From the NCBI RefSeq assembly GCF_009296025.1, contig NZ_CP045178.1:620001-684000 (forward strand): a DNA stretch of 64,000 bases, read 5' to 3'. A program made the position numbers and the translations under genes. Below, piece by piece: positions 57,319-64,000 of the stretch. Within the stretch, counting starts at the first letter, position 1; each line of letters begins with the position of its first letter. The notes under the pieces were generated by a model that was not told where the DNA came from, did not search any database, and saw only the letters and a list, made by a program, of their open reading frames with translations. Origin of the DNA: Streptomyces tsukubensis (lineage in GTDB: Bacteria > Actinomycetota > Actinomycetes > Streptomycetales > Streptomycetaceae).

Positions 57319-58675
57319 CACGCCTGAAGCGGGCCAGACCGTCGGCCAGCTCGACCAGCGGGTCCGGATAGTCCGGGCCGACCCGCCGCGAACCACGGAG
57401 CTTCCAGGGTTCGTGCACCGCACCGCCCTCGATCCCGGCGAGCTCGGGGACCCACCGGCGCACGTAGACCCCGTCGGGGTCGTACCGCTTACCCTGCGTC
57501 ACCGGGTTGAGCACGCGGTTCGGCCGCGAGTCGGTGCCCGTTCCCGCGATCCACTGCCAGTTCAGCTGGTTGTTGGCGATGTCGCCGTCGACCAGCAGCT
57601 CAAGGAAGTGCGCGGCCCCGATGCGCCAGTCCACGTACAGCGTCTTGGCGAGGAAGCTGCCCGCGAGCAGTCTGCCGCGGTTGTGCATCCACCCCTCGTG
57701 GGCGAGCTGCCGCATGGCGGCGTCGACCACCGGATATCCGGTGCGGCCTTCCTTCCACGCCGTGATCTCCTCCCCCGCCGAGCGCTCGGAACGCCAGCGG
57801 TCGCCGTGCGAGCGGTAGTCCTCGTGCGACGCGGCGGGTCGCACGGCCAGTACCTGGTGGTGGAAGTCCCGCCAGCACAGTTGCCGTACGAAGGCGTCGG
57901 CGCCGGGGCCGCCCGCGCCCCGCGCGCGGTGGACCAGCTCAGTCGCCGACAGGGCGCCGAAATGCAGATGCGGCGAGAGCCGCGAGGTGGCGTCGCCCGC
58001 CATGTCGTCGTGCCGGTCCTCGTAGGCGGCGAGCCCGGAGCGCAGCCAGGCGGACATGTCCGCGCGCCCCTCACGCTCCCCGCCCTTGGCGAGTGCGGGC
58101 GAGGTGCCCTTGACGTCGGATCGGGCCGGAAGATCACCCGAGCGCACGGCGTCGGGGACTCGAACGGCCCGCGGGGCGGCCAGCGGCTTACGGAGGCTCA
58201 CCTCCGACCAGCGCCTGAAGTAGGGCGTGAAGACCGCGAAGTGGCCGGAGTTCTGCGGCACGACCGCCCCGGGCGGGACAACGGTGACCACCGCGTCGTG
58301 CACCGCCAGACGTCGGCCCGCCGCCTCCAGCGCCTTCCGCAGCCGTTCACTCCGTCGCTGCGCGTAACCGCTGACATCGTCGGCCATGTGCACTTCGCCC
58401 GCGCCCGCCTCCGCGGCCACCGCGCACACCTGTTCCACGACGTCACCGGCCCGCACCACCAGCCTGCCGCCGCGTTCCCGCAGCCCGGCGTCGAGATCGC
58501 CGAGGCAGTCGGCGAGGAACGCGCGCCGGTTGGGCGCGGCGTATCCGCTCGCCCCGATGGCGTCGTCGCACACGAAGAGCGGCACCACCTCGTCGGCGCC
58601 CGCGAGCGCGGCGCGCAGCGGCGGATGGTCGTGCAGGCGCAGATCGGAGGTGAAGAGGACGACCGAGACCTTCAT
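57302..58675 (-). CDS. phr: Deoxyribodipyrimidine photolyase
   Basis: 457-aa DNA photolyase that repairs UV dimers in light. The N-terminal antenna domain opens VSVVLFTSDLRLHDHPPLRA. The FAD-binding C-terminal part has RLSPHLHFGALSATELVHRA, FVRQLCWRDFHHQVLAVRPA, GYPVVDAAMRQLAHEGWMHN, RGRLLAGSFLAKTLYVDWRI, FLELLVDGDIANNQLNWQWI and RPNRVLNPVTQGKRYDPDG, all hallmark class-I segments. ATG at 58675 was chosen by the family N-terminus. Length is normal. Stop lies in a 17-bp tandem duplication. Confidence 0.95.
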   Translation of the reverse strand: MKVSVVLFTSDLRLHDHPPLRAALAGADEVVPLFVCDDAIGASGYAAPNRRAFLADCLGDLDAGLRERGGRLVVRAGDVVEQVCAVAAEAGAGEVHMADDVSGYAQRRSERLRKALEAAGRRLAVHDAVVTVVPPGAVVPQNSGHFAVFTPYFRRWSEVSLRKPLAAPRAVRVPDAVRSGDLPARSDVKGTSPALAKGGEREGRADMSAWLRSGLAAYEDRHDDMAGDATSRLSPHLHFGALSATELVHRARGAGGPGADAFVRQLCWRDFHHQVLAVRPAASHEDYRSHGDRWRSERSAGEEITAWKEGRTGYPVVDAAMRQLAHEGWMHNRGRLLAGSFLAKTLYVDWRIGAAHFLELLVDGDIANNQLNWQWIAGTGTDSRPNRVLNPVTQGKRYDPDGVYVRRWVPELAGIEGGAVHEPWKLRGSRRVGPDYPDPLVELADGLARFRRARGKE

Positions 58676-58842
58676 GGCGCGACTCCGGGATGGGGACGGA
58701 CGGCGTACGGCTACCGGCGGGGGCGAGCGACGGCGGGCGGGAACAGCGGGAGCCATACCGGCGCCCGGGGTCATTCCGGCCCAGCATGGCCGCTGGACGC
58801 ACACGTCCATCGACTGCCACGCGCTTCGCCCCGGATGGCGTA

Positions 58843-58868
58843 AGGAGTCCTTGCAACAGGGGAGTCCG
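58843..58868. repeat. Dispersed palindromic element, copy 4 (single arm)
   Basis: AGGAGTCCTTGCAACAGGGG followed by AGTCCG, matching the left arm of copies 1-3. No complementary arm found. It lies between divergent starts, so a terminator role is not obvious here. Confidence 0.7.
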
Positions 58869-58995
58869 AGCCGCGGAGCGCTCCCGACGGCCCGGACCGG
58901 CGGGGCCCGCATCGGCGAGCGGGAGAAGACGACGTGGAAGGCACTCCCCCGAACGCGCGCAGTGGGGCGGGCACCTCAGCTCACGCACCACGTTC

Positions 58996-59049
58996 CGCAC
59001 CACACGCACCACACGCACCACACGCACCACACGCACCACACGCACCAGC
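58996..59049. repeat. 9-bp tandem repeat array (CGCACCACA)
   Basis: Five perfect CGCACCACA units from 58996 to 59040 and a sixth degenerate one to 59049. Open frames through it give Thr-His-His runs. Confidence 0.95.
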
Positions 59050-59123
59050 AGAGTCACCGTGACCGTGCGCGCCCGCCCAGCTCATCCCGTCGCCCATCCT
59101 CCTCACCCCTCACCAAGTCGATC

Positions 59124-59155
59124 AGTTGCCCAGTCGCCCGGTTGCCCAGTTGCCC
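59124..59155. repeat. 8-bp tandem repeat array
   Basis: AGTTGCCC, AGTCGCCC, GGTTGCCC, AGTTGCCC: four consecutive octamers. Confidence 0.85.
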
Positions 59156-59293
59156 CCGAAATTCCCTTACCGCAGAGGCCGTTGCCATATGTACGGGAGT
59201 GGCGAATAGCGGAGGATACGCGCCGGCACTCCACCCACGCGGCCCCAACCGCCCTTTGCTCCATGACTCTTGACGCGGACGCGTCGACCTGTA

Positions 59294-59305
59294 TGGTCTA
59301 GTCCA
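59294..59305 (+). promoter_or_regulatory. DasR-like / chitinase-repeat site upstream of AA10 gene
   Basis: TGGTCTAGTCCA, differing from the DasR core TGGTCTAGACCA at one position, 190 nt before the AA10 start. Same motif as the two sites in front of the GH18 chitinase. Confidence 0.7.
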
Positions 59306-59495
59306 AGTCGCGAAGGCCTTTCCGAATACGCGTCCTTTCCCATGGACCGCCATGGCAGAGCACGTGTCCGAGGAATGGCTTTCGCTGCGGACCTTCTCGC
59401 CTCTTGACCCCCACCCTTGAGAGGCCGACCTGCCGAATCCGGGTCCCCCACGGACCCGTATCCCGAGCGGGCAGGCCTGATGTGAAGGAGTAATC

Positions 59496-60011
59496 ATGCG
59501 CAGCAAGAAGAAGATAGCCGCTCTGGTCGGCGCCGTGATCGCACCGGTGATCGCCGTGAGTCTCCCCGCCGGTTCCGCCAGTGCCCACGGGTATATCTCC
59601 AACCCGCCGAGCAGGCAGGCCCAGTGTGCCGCCGGCACGGTCGACTGCGGTGACATCACCTATGAGCCGCAGAGCGTGGAGGGCCCCAAGGGCCTGACCA
59701 GTTGCAGTGGCGGCAATTCGCGCTTCTCGGAACTGGACGACGACTCCAAGGGCTGGGCCGTCACCCCGGTCAACAGCAGCCAGGAATTCAAGTGGACGCT
59801 GACGGCTCAGCACAACACGACCACCTGGCAGTACTTCGTCGGCGGCCAGAAGATCGCCGAGTTCGACGACGGCGGGGCGAAGCCCGGCGCGACCGTCACC
59901 CACCAGGTCGACTTCGGCAGCCTGAAGGGCAAGCAGAAGGTGCTCGCCGTCTGGAACGTGGCCGACACCGCCAACGCGTTCTACGCCTGCATCGACGTCA
60001 ACGTCGGCTGA
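59496..60011 (+). CDS. Chitin-active lytic polysaccharide monooxygenase (AA10, chitin-binding protein)
   Basis: 171-aa secreted copper enzyme that cuts crystalline chitin oxidatively. Signal peptide 1-30, cleavage SASA-H, leaving His31 as N-terminal copper ligand (HGYISNPPSRQAQCAAGTVD). The second copper His is in TAQHNTTTWQYFVGG and the axial Phe in TANAFYACIDVNVG. Single-domain, normal length for the Streptomyces CHB type. The ATG at 59496 has AAGGAGTA upstream. A DasR-like site lies 190 nt upstream. Works with the GH19 and GH18 chitinases. Confidence 0.95.
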   Translation: MRSKKKIAALVGAVIAPVIAVSLPAGSASAHGYISNPPSRQAQCAAGTVDCGDITYEPQSVEGPKGLTSCSGGNSRFSELDDDSKGWAVTPVNSSQEFKWTLTAQHNTTTWQYFVGGQKIAEFDDGGAKPGATVTHQVDFGSLKGKQKVLAVWNVADTANAFYACIDVNVG

Positions 60012-60054
60012 CAGACGGGCAAGTGGCGCCCGGACACCGCCGCTGAGACCACAC

Positions 60055-60078
60055 CGGGGCGGGCCCCACACCGCCCCG
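60055..60078 (+). terminator. Hairpin between AA10 and GH19 genes
   Basis: CGGGGCGG (60055-60062) pairs with CCGCCCCG (60071-60078), loop 8 nt, 44 nt after the AA10 stop. May terminate or attenuate transcription into the GH19 gene. Confidence 0.5.
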
Positions 60079-60192
60079 ACGCGCGGCGACGCGCCGGTCG
60101 GCGGGACTCCACCGCAGGTCATCGCCTGCCCCGGAGCCCCGCCGACGGCGCTCGCCTCCCCCACACGCAAGACGAGTCAAGGAGTGAGCCAC

Positions 60193-60927
60193 ATGCGTAC
60201 ACGCGCCCTGAGACTGCTCACCGCGACGGCCTCGGCCGCCGCACTCGCCGTTCTGTCCCTCAGTTCCTCCGCCGGGGCCGCGCCGGCCACGCCGGACAAG
60301 ACGGCGGCGGAGTTCGTCGTCAGCGAATCCCAGTTCAACGAGATGTTCCCCGGCAGGAATTCGTTCTATTCCTACAGCGGCCTGACGGCCGCGCTGAGCG
60401 CCTACCCGGGCTTCACGGGAACGGGCAGCGACACCGTACGCAAGCAGGAGGCCGCCGCCTTCCTCGCCAACGTCAGCCATGAGACGGGCGGACTGGTGTA
60501 CGTGGTCGAGCAGAACACCGCCAATTACCCGCACTACTGCGACCCCTCGCAGTCGTACGGCTGCCCTGCGGGGACGGACAAGTACTACGGACGGGGCCCG
60601 ATCCAGCTGAGCTGGAACTTCAATTACAAAGCAGCCGGTGACGCCCTCGGCATCGATCTGCTGAACAACCCCGATCTCGTACAGACCGATTCGGCCGTGG
60701 CGTGGAAGACCGGCCTCTGGTACTGGAATACGCAGAACGGTCCAGGCACCATGACGCCGCACAACGCGATCGTCAATGGATCCGGTTTCGGCGAGACGAT
60801 CCGCAGTATCAACGGCAGCCTCGAATGCGACGGAAAGAACCCCGCGCAGGTGCAGAGCCGCGTCGACAGTTACAAGCATTTCGCCGACGTACTCGGTGTC
60901 GATCCCGGCGCCAACCTCACCTGCTGA
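60193..60927 (+). CDS. Secreted chitinase, GH19
   Basis: 244-aa exported chitinase consisting only of signal peptide (about 1-30) and GH19 catalytic domain, without binding module. Catalytic acid Glu97 is in LANVSHETGG, the second acidic residue is in VYVVEQNTANYPHYC, and KYYGRGPIQLSWNFNYKAAG and FGETIRSINGSLEC are conserved. ATG at 60193 has AAGGAG at 9 nt; a GTG at 60184 is too close to that site. 181 bp after the AA10 gene with a hairpin between. No DasR-like site of its own was seen. Confidence 0.95.
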   Translation: MRTRALRLLTATASAAALAVLSLSSSAGAAPATPDKTAAEFVVSESQFNEMFPGRNSFYSYSGLTAALSAYPGFTGTGSDTVRKQEAAAFLANVSHETGGLVYVVEQNTANYPHYCDPSQSYGCPAGTDKYYGRGPIQLSWNFNYKAAGDALGIDLLNNPDLVQTDSAVAWKTGLWYWNTQNGPGTMTPHNAIVNGSGFGETIRSINGSLECDGKNPAQVQSRVDSYKHFADVLGVDPGANLTC

Positions 60928-60954
60928 AGGGCGAGGTCGTAGGGAGCGGCGGGA

Positions 60955-61737
60955 TCAGCCGACGTCGGCCCCCGGGGTCACCGTCGTCACGGTGAAGGTC
61001 CCGCCGCACACACGAAGCCCCTCGGTGCGCGCGGTCATCGTGTCGCGCGCACCGGGTGGGAACACCTGCACGAGCCGTGCCGTGGTCCAACAGGGAGTGT
61101 CGGTCATCCCCTCGTTCAGCGTGTGCAGCACCGCGTGGGCGTGGGCGCCCGGCGCGAGCCGTACCGAGGGACCGAGGGGGCCCTCGCGCTTGGCCGGGAC
61201 ACCGATGCTTCTCCCGTCCCCCGCGAGCAGGGACACCCCGGGGAACCCGCGCAGGGCGCAACTGTGGCCGGAGGCATTGGTGAAGACCAGCGGGTAGTGG
61301 ATGTTGCCCGCGCCTGGATCACCGCGCCCCAGGCTCAGACGCATACCCGCCGACGTGCAGCGGTCCGAGGGTTGGGCGGTCGTATTCGGCGAACCGCCGC
61401 CGCTGGGCACCGGCGCCGCGGTGGAACTCGGGGGTTTGGACGCGGGCGGCTTGGGGGGCTTGGTACCCGATCCTGTGGGCGTCCGGGTCACCGTCCCGAC
61501 CGATCCATCCGTCGAGGGGGCCGGAGAGGACGCGGACGCCGACGAGGTCGCGGACGCCGACGAGGAGGACGCCCCCGTCGTCGTGTCTCCTCCTCCGGAC
61601 ACGCCAGGGTTGCACGCCGCGGAGGCCCCGCCCAGCAGGCACAGCACCGCGGCCAGGCCGGCCCCGCGTAACGCCCCCGCGCGGGGCCGGTCTTGCCGCC
61701 TGCTGCTTCGAGCTGGTTCCCGCGTCACATACGCCAT
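60955..61737 (-). CDS. DUF4232-type secreted lipoprotein
   Basis: 260-aa exported protein. Positive N-region, hydrophobic stretch and probable lipobox LGGASAAC with Cys near residue 42. Then a Ser/Ala/Thr/Pro linker (about 45-115) and a C-terminal DUF4232-like beta domain: CTSAGMRLSLGRGDPGAGNI, HYPLVFTNASGHSCALRGFP, GVSLLAGDGRSIGVPA, and paired Cys in TPCWTTARL and RVCGGTFTV. Function of the domain is unknown. ATG at 61737. Converges on the GH19 gene. Confidence 0.82.
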   Translation of the reverse strand: MAYVTREPARSSRRQDRPRAGALRGAGLAAVLCLLGGASAACNPGVSGGGDTTTGASSSSASATSSASASSPAPSTDGSVGTVTRTPTGSGTKPPKPPASKPPSSTAAPVPSGGGSPNTTAQPSDRCTSAGMRLSLGRGDPGAGNIHYPLVFTNASGHSCALRGFPGVSLLAGDGRSIGVPAKREGPLGPSVRLAPGAHAHAVLHTLNEGMTDTPCWTTARLVQVFPPGARDTMTARTEGLRVCGGTFTVTTVTPGADVG

Positions 61738-62126
61738 GGTCAGCCTCTGCCCGTGTACGGGCCTCCCGAACCGGCGCACGGCGCCACTCTGGACGTACGG
61801 ATCGCGCGCGAAGGGGGCGCATCCGGCCGTGCCCGGTGGCCACGGGGCACGCGGGGAGTCAAAGGCCACGGTCAACCTGATGGACACGGCGGCAGCGTCT
61901 CTCATACCCTCCCGGAATGGTCGGCCCCGAGTCCTCAAGACGCCAGCCACCGGTCAACGTTCTGCGCCTTCACCTACCTGGCACCGGTGATCACCCAGGT
62001 CGCCGGGATGGCGCCCTCCTGGTGTCCCTCGCTCTCCGCACGGCCACTGTCGCCCACCGCTCGGGCGCCTGGGCCGTTGGCGTCGGCCCCACGAAGGCGG
62101 GGGAGACACAGCGCCCGGTCTGAACC
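61738..62126. other. Intergenic region upstream of the DUF4232 gene
   Basis: No recognisable gene. Contains the DUF4232 promoter, not identified, and leads into the terminator at 62127. Confidence 0.45.
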
Positions 62127-62172
62127 GGCCGGGAGGCGGCCTGACGGAACGCCGTCAGGCCGCCTCCCGGCC
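62127..62172 (-). terminator. Very strong hairpin terminator after the MerR-PP2C gene
   Basis: 62127-62147 (GGCCGGGAGGCGGCCTGACG plus G) pairs with 62152-62172 over 21 perfect base pairs with an AACG tetraloop. No T-run. Located about 90 nt downstream of the MerR-PP2C stop. Confidence 0.85.
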
Positions 62173-62262
62173 CGTGTTCCTCCCCCAGGGGCAGGGGCGG
62201 CGCTCCCGCCCGGCTCGGGCCGCAGCACACCCGGCCGGCACCGCGTGTCCTCGCCTCGCCCG

Positions 62263-63489
62263 CTACTGGCCGACCGCTTCGGCGCTCACGGCGGCCGACT
62301 CGGGCGGGGCCTCCGCGGCGGTGGCCGTGACGTCCGCGACGACGCAGCTCACATTGTCCGGGGCGCCCGACGCCCGTGCGAGGGCGATGAGTTCGCGCAC
62401 AGTGTCCTCCGGAGTCCCGCCTGCCGTCAGGACACGGTGTACCTCGGCGGAGGGGACGGCCGCGGGCAGTCCGTCGGAACAGAGGAGGTAGCGGTCGCCC
62501 GCGCGGGCCTCGCGCAGACGGAGGTCCGGGTGGGCCTCGCCGCCGAACAGGGCGCGGACCAGCAAGGAGCGCTGCGGATGGGAGTCGGCCTCCTCGGGGG
62601 TGAGACGTCCGTCGTCGATCATCGACTGCACGAGGGTGTGGTCGTGGGTGATCCGGAAGAGTTCGCCGTCCCTCAGGAGGTGGGCCCGGGAGTCGCCGAT
62701 GTGCACCAGCGCCAGTTGGGAGCCGTTCAGGAACAACGCGGTGAGAGTGGTGCCGACTTCAGTGGCGGGCGCGGAGGCCGGAGCGGGGTGGGCGGCTTGC
62801 GGCGGGGCGGTGTCCGTCCCGTGCCGGGCGCCCGCGCTGTCCGGTGAGGCTGCGGCGTTCCGCGCCGCGTCGGCGATGCCACGTACGGCACTGTTGGCGT
62901 CCTCGACGGCTTCCGCCAGGACGTTGAGGAGGCCCCCCGCAGGGCTCCCCGCGGTGAGCGAGTGGATGTCAAGGCGCCGCATGACGTCGATGGCGGCTGC
63001 GCTCGCGGGTGCTCCGCCGGGGCCGAAGCCGTCCGCGACGGCCAGGAGCCGGGCGTCGGCGTGGACGGAGTCCTGATTGCTCTCCCGCACGAGTCCCGTG
63101 TCGGACAGGGCGGCGCAGCGGATGGTCAGACGGATGTCCTCAGGTGTCACGGTGGGGCCCTTCCCTGACAAGTGGTCGACGAGGAAGGCGGCCAGCTCGC
63201 GTCTGCTCGACGTCTCGGCCTCCACTTGGTACCAGAACCCCTGGATCTCCCGCGCCGCCTCGGGCGCCGCCAGCTCGCACACCTCTCGGATGCGGGCCAG
63301 CGGCATACCCAGGCGGCGCAGCCACGCCACCAGGTGGGCACGCTCCAGTTGTTCTGGGGAGTAGAAGCGGTAGCCGCTTGTCGGGTCGACACGGGCGGGA
63401 GGCAGCAGGCCGAGTTCGTCGTAGAGACGCAGTGCCTTTCGCGACAGGCGCGCGGCCCGCGCGAAGGCACCGATGGTCAGCAGCCCCAT
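62263..63489 (-). CDS. MerR-type regulator fused to PP2C-family Ser/Thr phosphatase
   Basis: 408-aa two-domain protein. Residues about 1-75 are a MerR winged helix: LLTIGAFARAARLSRKALRL, YDELGLLPPARVDPTSGYRF, LERAHLVAWLRRLGMPLARI. From about 120 a PP2C domain runs to the end: CAALSDTGLVRESNQDSVHA, LLAVADGFGPGG (metal Asp), LVHIGDSRAHLLRDG, YLLCSDGLPAAVPS, SGAPDNVSCVVADV. All main metal-site Asp residues appear present. Suggests a DNA-binding phosphatase linking protein phosphorylation to transcription. Promoter is of MerR type. Confidence 0.92.
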   Translation of the reverse strand: MGLLTIGAFARAARLSRKALRLYDELGLLPPARVDPTSGYRFYSPEQLERAHLVAWLRRLGMPLARIREVCELAAPEAAREIQGFWYQVEAETSSRRELAAFLVDHLSGKGPTVTPEDIRLTIRCAALSDTGLVRESNQDSVHADARLLAVADGFGPGGAPASAAAIDVMRRLDIHSLTAGSPAGGLLNVLAEAVEDANSAVRGIADAARNAAASPDSAGARHGTDTAPPQAAHPAPASAPATEVGTTLTALFLNGSQLALVHIGDSRAHLLRDGELFRITHDHTLVQSMIDDGRLTPEEADSHPQRSLLVRALFGGEAHPDLRLREARAGDRYLLCSDGLPAAVPSAEVHRVLTAGGTPEDTVRELIALARASGAPDNVSCVVADVTATAAEAPPESAAVSAEAVGQ

Positions 63490-63531
63490 GCCAGTTCCTC
63501 CTCGTCCCGGGCACCTCGCCCGGTCCTGGCG

Positions 63532-63562
63532 ATGCTGTGCCCTCCCCTTGGGGGAAGGTCAA
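63532..63562 (-). promoter_or_regulatory. MerR-type promoter/operator of the MerR-PP2C gene
   Basis: On the minus strand TTGACC (63557-63562) is followed by a 19-bp spacer filled by the near-palindrome TTCCCCCAAGGGGAGG and then CAGCAT (63532-63537). A long spacer with a centred palindrome is the hallmark of MerR-regulated promoters, here implying autoregulation. Confidence 0.55.
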
Positions 63563-63598
63563 CGCCTGGTGACGCGTCGGGGCACCGATCCGCCGCGG

Positions 63599-64000
63599 TC
63601 AGGCGTTGGCGGGTTCGCTCTGCTTGTCCTGCGCGGAGCGGTCGGGGTCCACGTGGGTGTAGAAGACGGACTTCTGCTGCTTGGTGCGCAGCACGCGGCC
63701 CTTGGCGACGAGCGCTTCCAGAGTGGTACGAACCACGTTGCCCTTCACCTCACGGTCGGGGTGCTGGGAGGTGAGGGTCGCGGCGACCTCGGAGGCGGAC
63801 CTGGGCTCACCGTGCGCGGCGAGCTGGTTGCTGATGAGCTCGCGCAGGGTGGGCCGGCGGTCCTTGCCGCCCTGGTTCTTCGCCCCGGTCGCCTCGACGG
63901 CCTCGGCCTTCGAAGTGGCCGCCTTCTTCTTGGCGGGGGCCTTCTGTGCCTCCGCCGCACGCTGGCGCTTGGGGCGCTCGGTCGTCGACTGCTTGGGCTT
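63599..64000 (-). CDS. Winged-helix-like regulatory protein (5' end beyond window)
   Basis: The last about 133 residues of a protein whose start lies to the right of the window. Lys/Ala-rich, nucleic-acid-binding-like N-terminal part (KRQRAAEAQKAPAKKKAATS) followed by a small winged-helix-like domain: RRPTLRELISNQLAAHGEPR, SASEVAATLTSQHPDREVKG, NVVRTTLEALVAKGRVLRTK. Ends with an acidic tail. The combination suggests a small DNA-associated regulator. I do not know a characterised homologue. Confidence 0.65.
   Translation of the reverse strand, partial: KPKQSTTERPKRQRAAEAQKAPAKKKAATSKAEAVEATGAKNQGGKDRRPTLRELISNQLAAHGEPRSASEVAATLTSQHPDREVKGNVVRTTLEALVAKGRVLRTKQQKSVFYTHVDPDRSAQDKQSEPANA

Larger units (their letters stand above)
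58676..59495. other. Repeat-rich intergenic region upstream of AA10 gene
   Basis: 820 bp between divergent photolyase and AA10 genes. It holds dispersed element copy 4, a 9-bp tandem array, an 8-bp tandem array and a DasR-like site (listed separately). Open frames here only mirror these repeats. Confidence 0.7.

Noticed and set aside
1-64000. tRNA, rRNA, riboswitch and replication origin
   Set aside because: Reading by eye I recognised no cloverleaf, rRNA segment, riboswitch core or DnaA-box cluster; a covariance-model scan would be decisive.

Overview
This is high-GC actinobacterial DNA, almost certainly a Streptomyces chromosome. Third codon positions are strongly G/C, GTG starts are common, genes overlap by 4 nt (ATGA/GTGA), and the gas-vesicle gene order (gvpO-A-F-G-Y-Z-J-L-S-K), Lys/Arg-rich Sec and lipoprotein signals, chitin genes with chitinase-type promoter repeats, PucR/STAS regulators and a paa phenylacetate cluster are all typical of that genus. 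No rRNA, tRNA, CRISPR array or intact mobile element was recognised.

Layout. 1-2.6 kb: HAD hydrolase (cut by the left edge), PPOX flavoprotein, AraC regulator, GNAT acetyltransferase. 2.6-3.6 kb: decayed IS5-like and IS630-like transposases. 3.9-9.5 kb: complete ten-gene gas-vesicle operon. 9.6-12.5 kb: a MacB/FtsX-type permease relic broken onto both strands, a VOC protein, a small ORF and a FUSC-type membrane protein. 12.9-17.8 kb: five-gene branched-chain-amino-acid-type ABC operon (F-G-H-M-substrate-binding protein), divergent from a PucR/CdaR-type regulator. 19.4-23.7 kb: STAS protein and a glycine-betaine-type ABC importer whose ATPase gene converges on the permease/binding-protein genes. 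23.9-27.2 kb: secreted GH92 mannosidase with an operator-like palindrome upstream. 27.9-33.3 kb: a second PucR-like regulator, a GalU-like uridylyltransferase, an aldehyde dehydrogenase, a hypothetical protein and a GntR/FCD relic. 33.4-35.1 kb: GH18 chitinase.

35.3-43.9 kb: phenylacetate degradation. paaI-paaK run left. paaJ, a coupled Pro/Arg/Gly-rich repeat ORF and paaH run right, followed by paaABCDE (phenylacetyl-CoA epoxidase). Two similar operator-like palindromes lie in front of the two paa promoters. The ring hydrolase, isomerase and hydratase genes (paaZ, paaG, paaF) are not in the window. 44.0-45.9 kb: a coupled small ORF, a cytochrome P450 and a STAS protein. 46.2-49.4 kb: aldo/keto reductase, F420-type LLM oxidoreductase, NTF2-like protein and MarR regulator.

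49.5-53.1 kb: a four-gene operon of acyl-CoA dehydrogenase, PIG-L/LmbE deacetylase, NodS-like methyltransferase and family-2 glycosyltransferase, all with 4-nt overlaps. It is the best candidate here for an uncharacterised pathway, possibly making a small glycolipid or amino-sugar conjugate. 53.3-57.1 kb: SDR, two aldo/keto reductases and a TetR regulator. 57.3-58.7 kb: photolyase. 59.5-60.9 kb: AA10 chitin monooxygenase and GH19 chitinase, which with the GH18 enzyme give an oxidative plus hydrolytic chitin-degrading set. 61-64 kb: DUF4232-like lipoprotein, a MerR-PP2C fusion and a partial winged-helix-like protein.

The window is rich in short tandem repeats, both intergenic (8-bp, 9-bp, 22-bp, 26-bp and 40-bp units) and in-frame inside coding sequences. 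It also holds a dispersed palindromic element with four copies.
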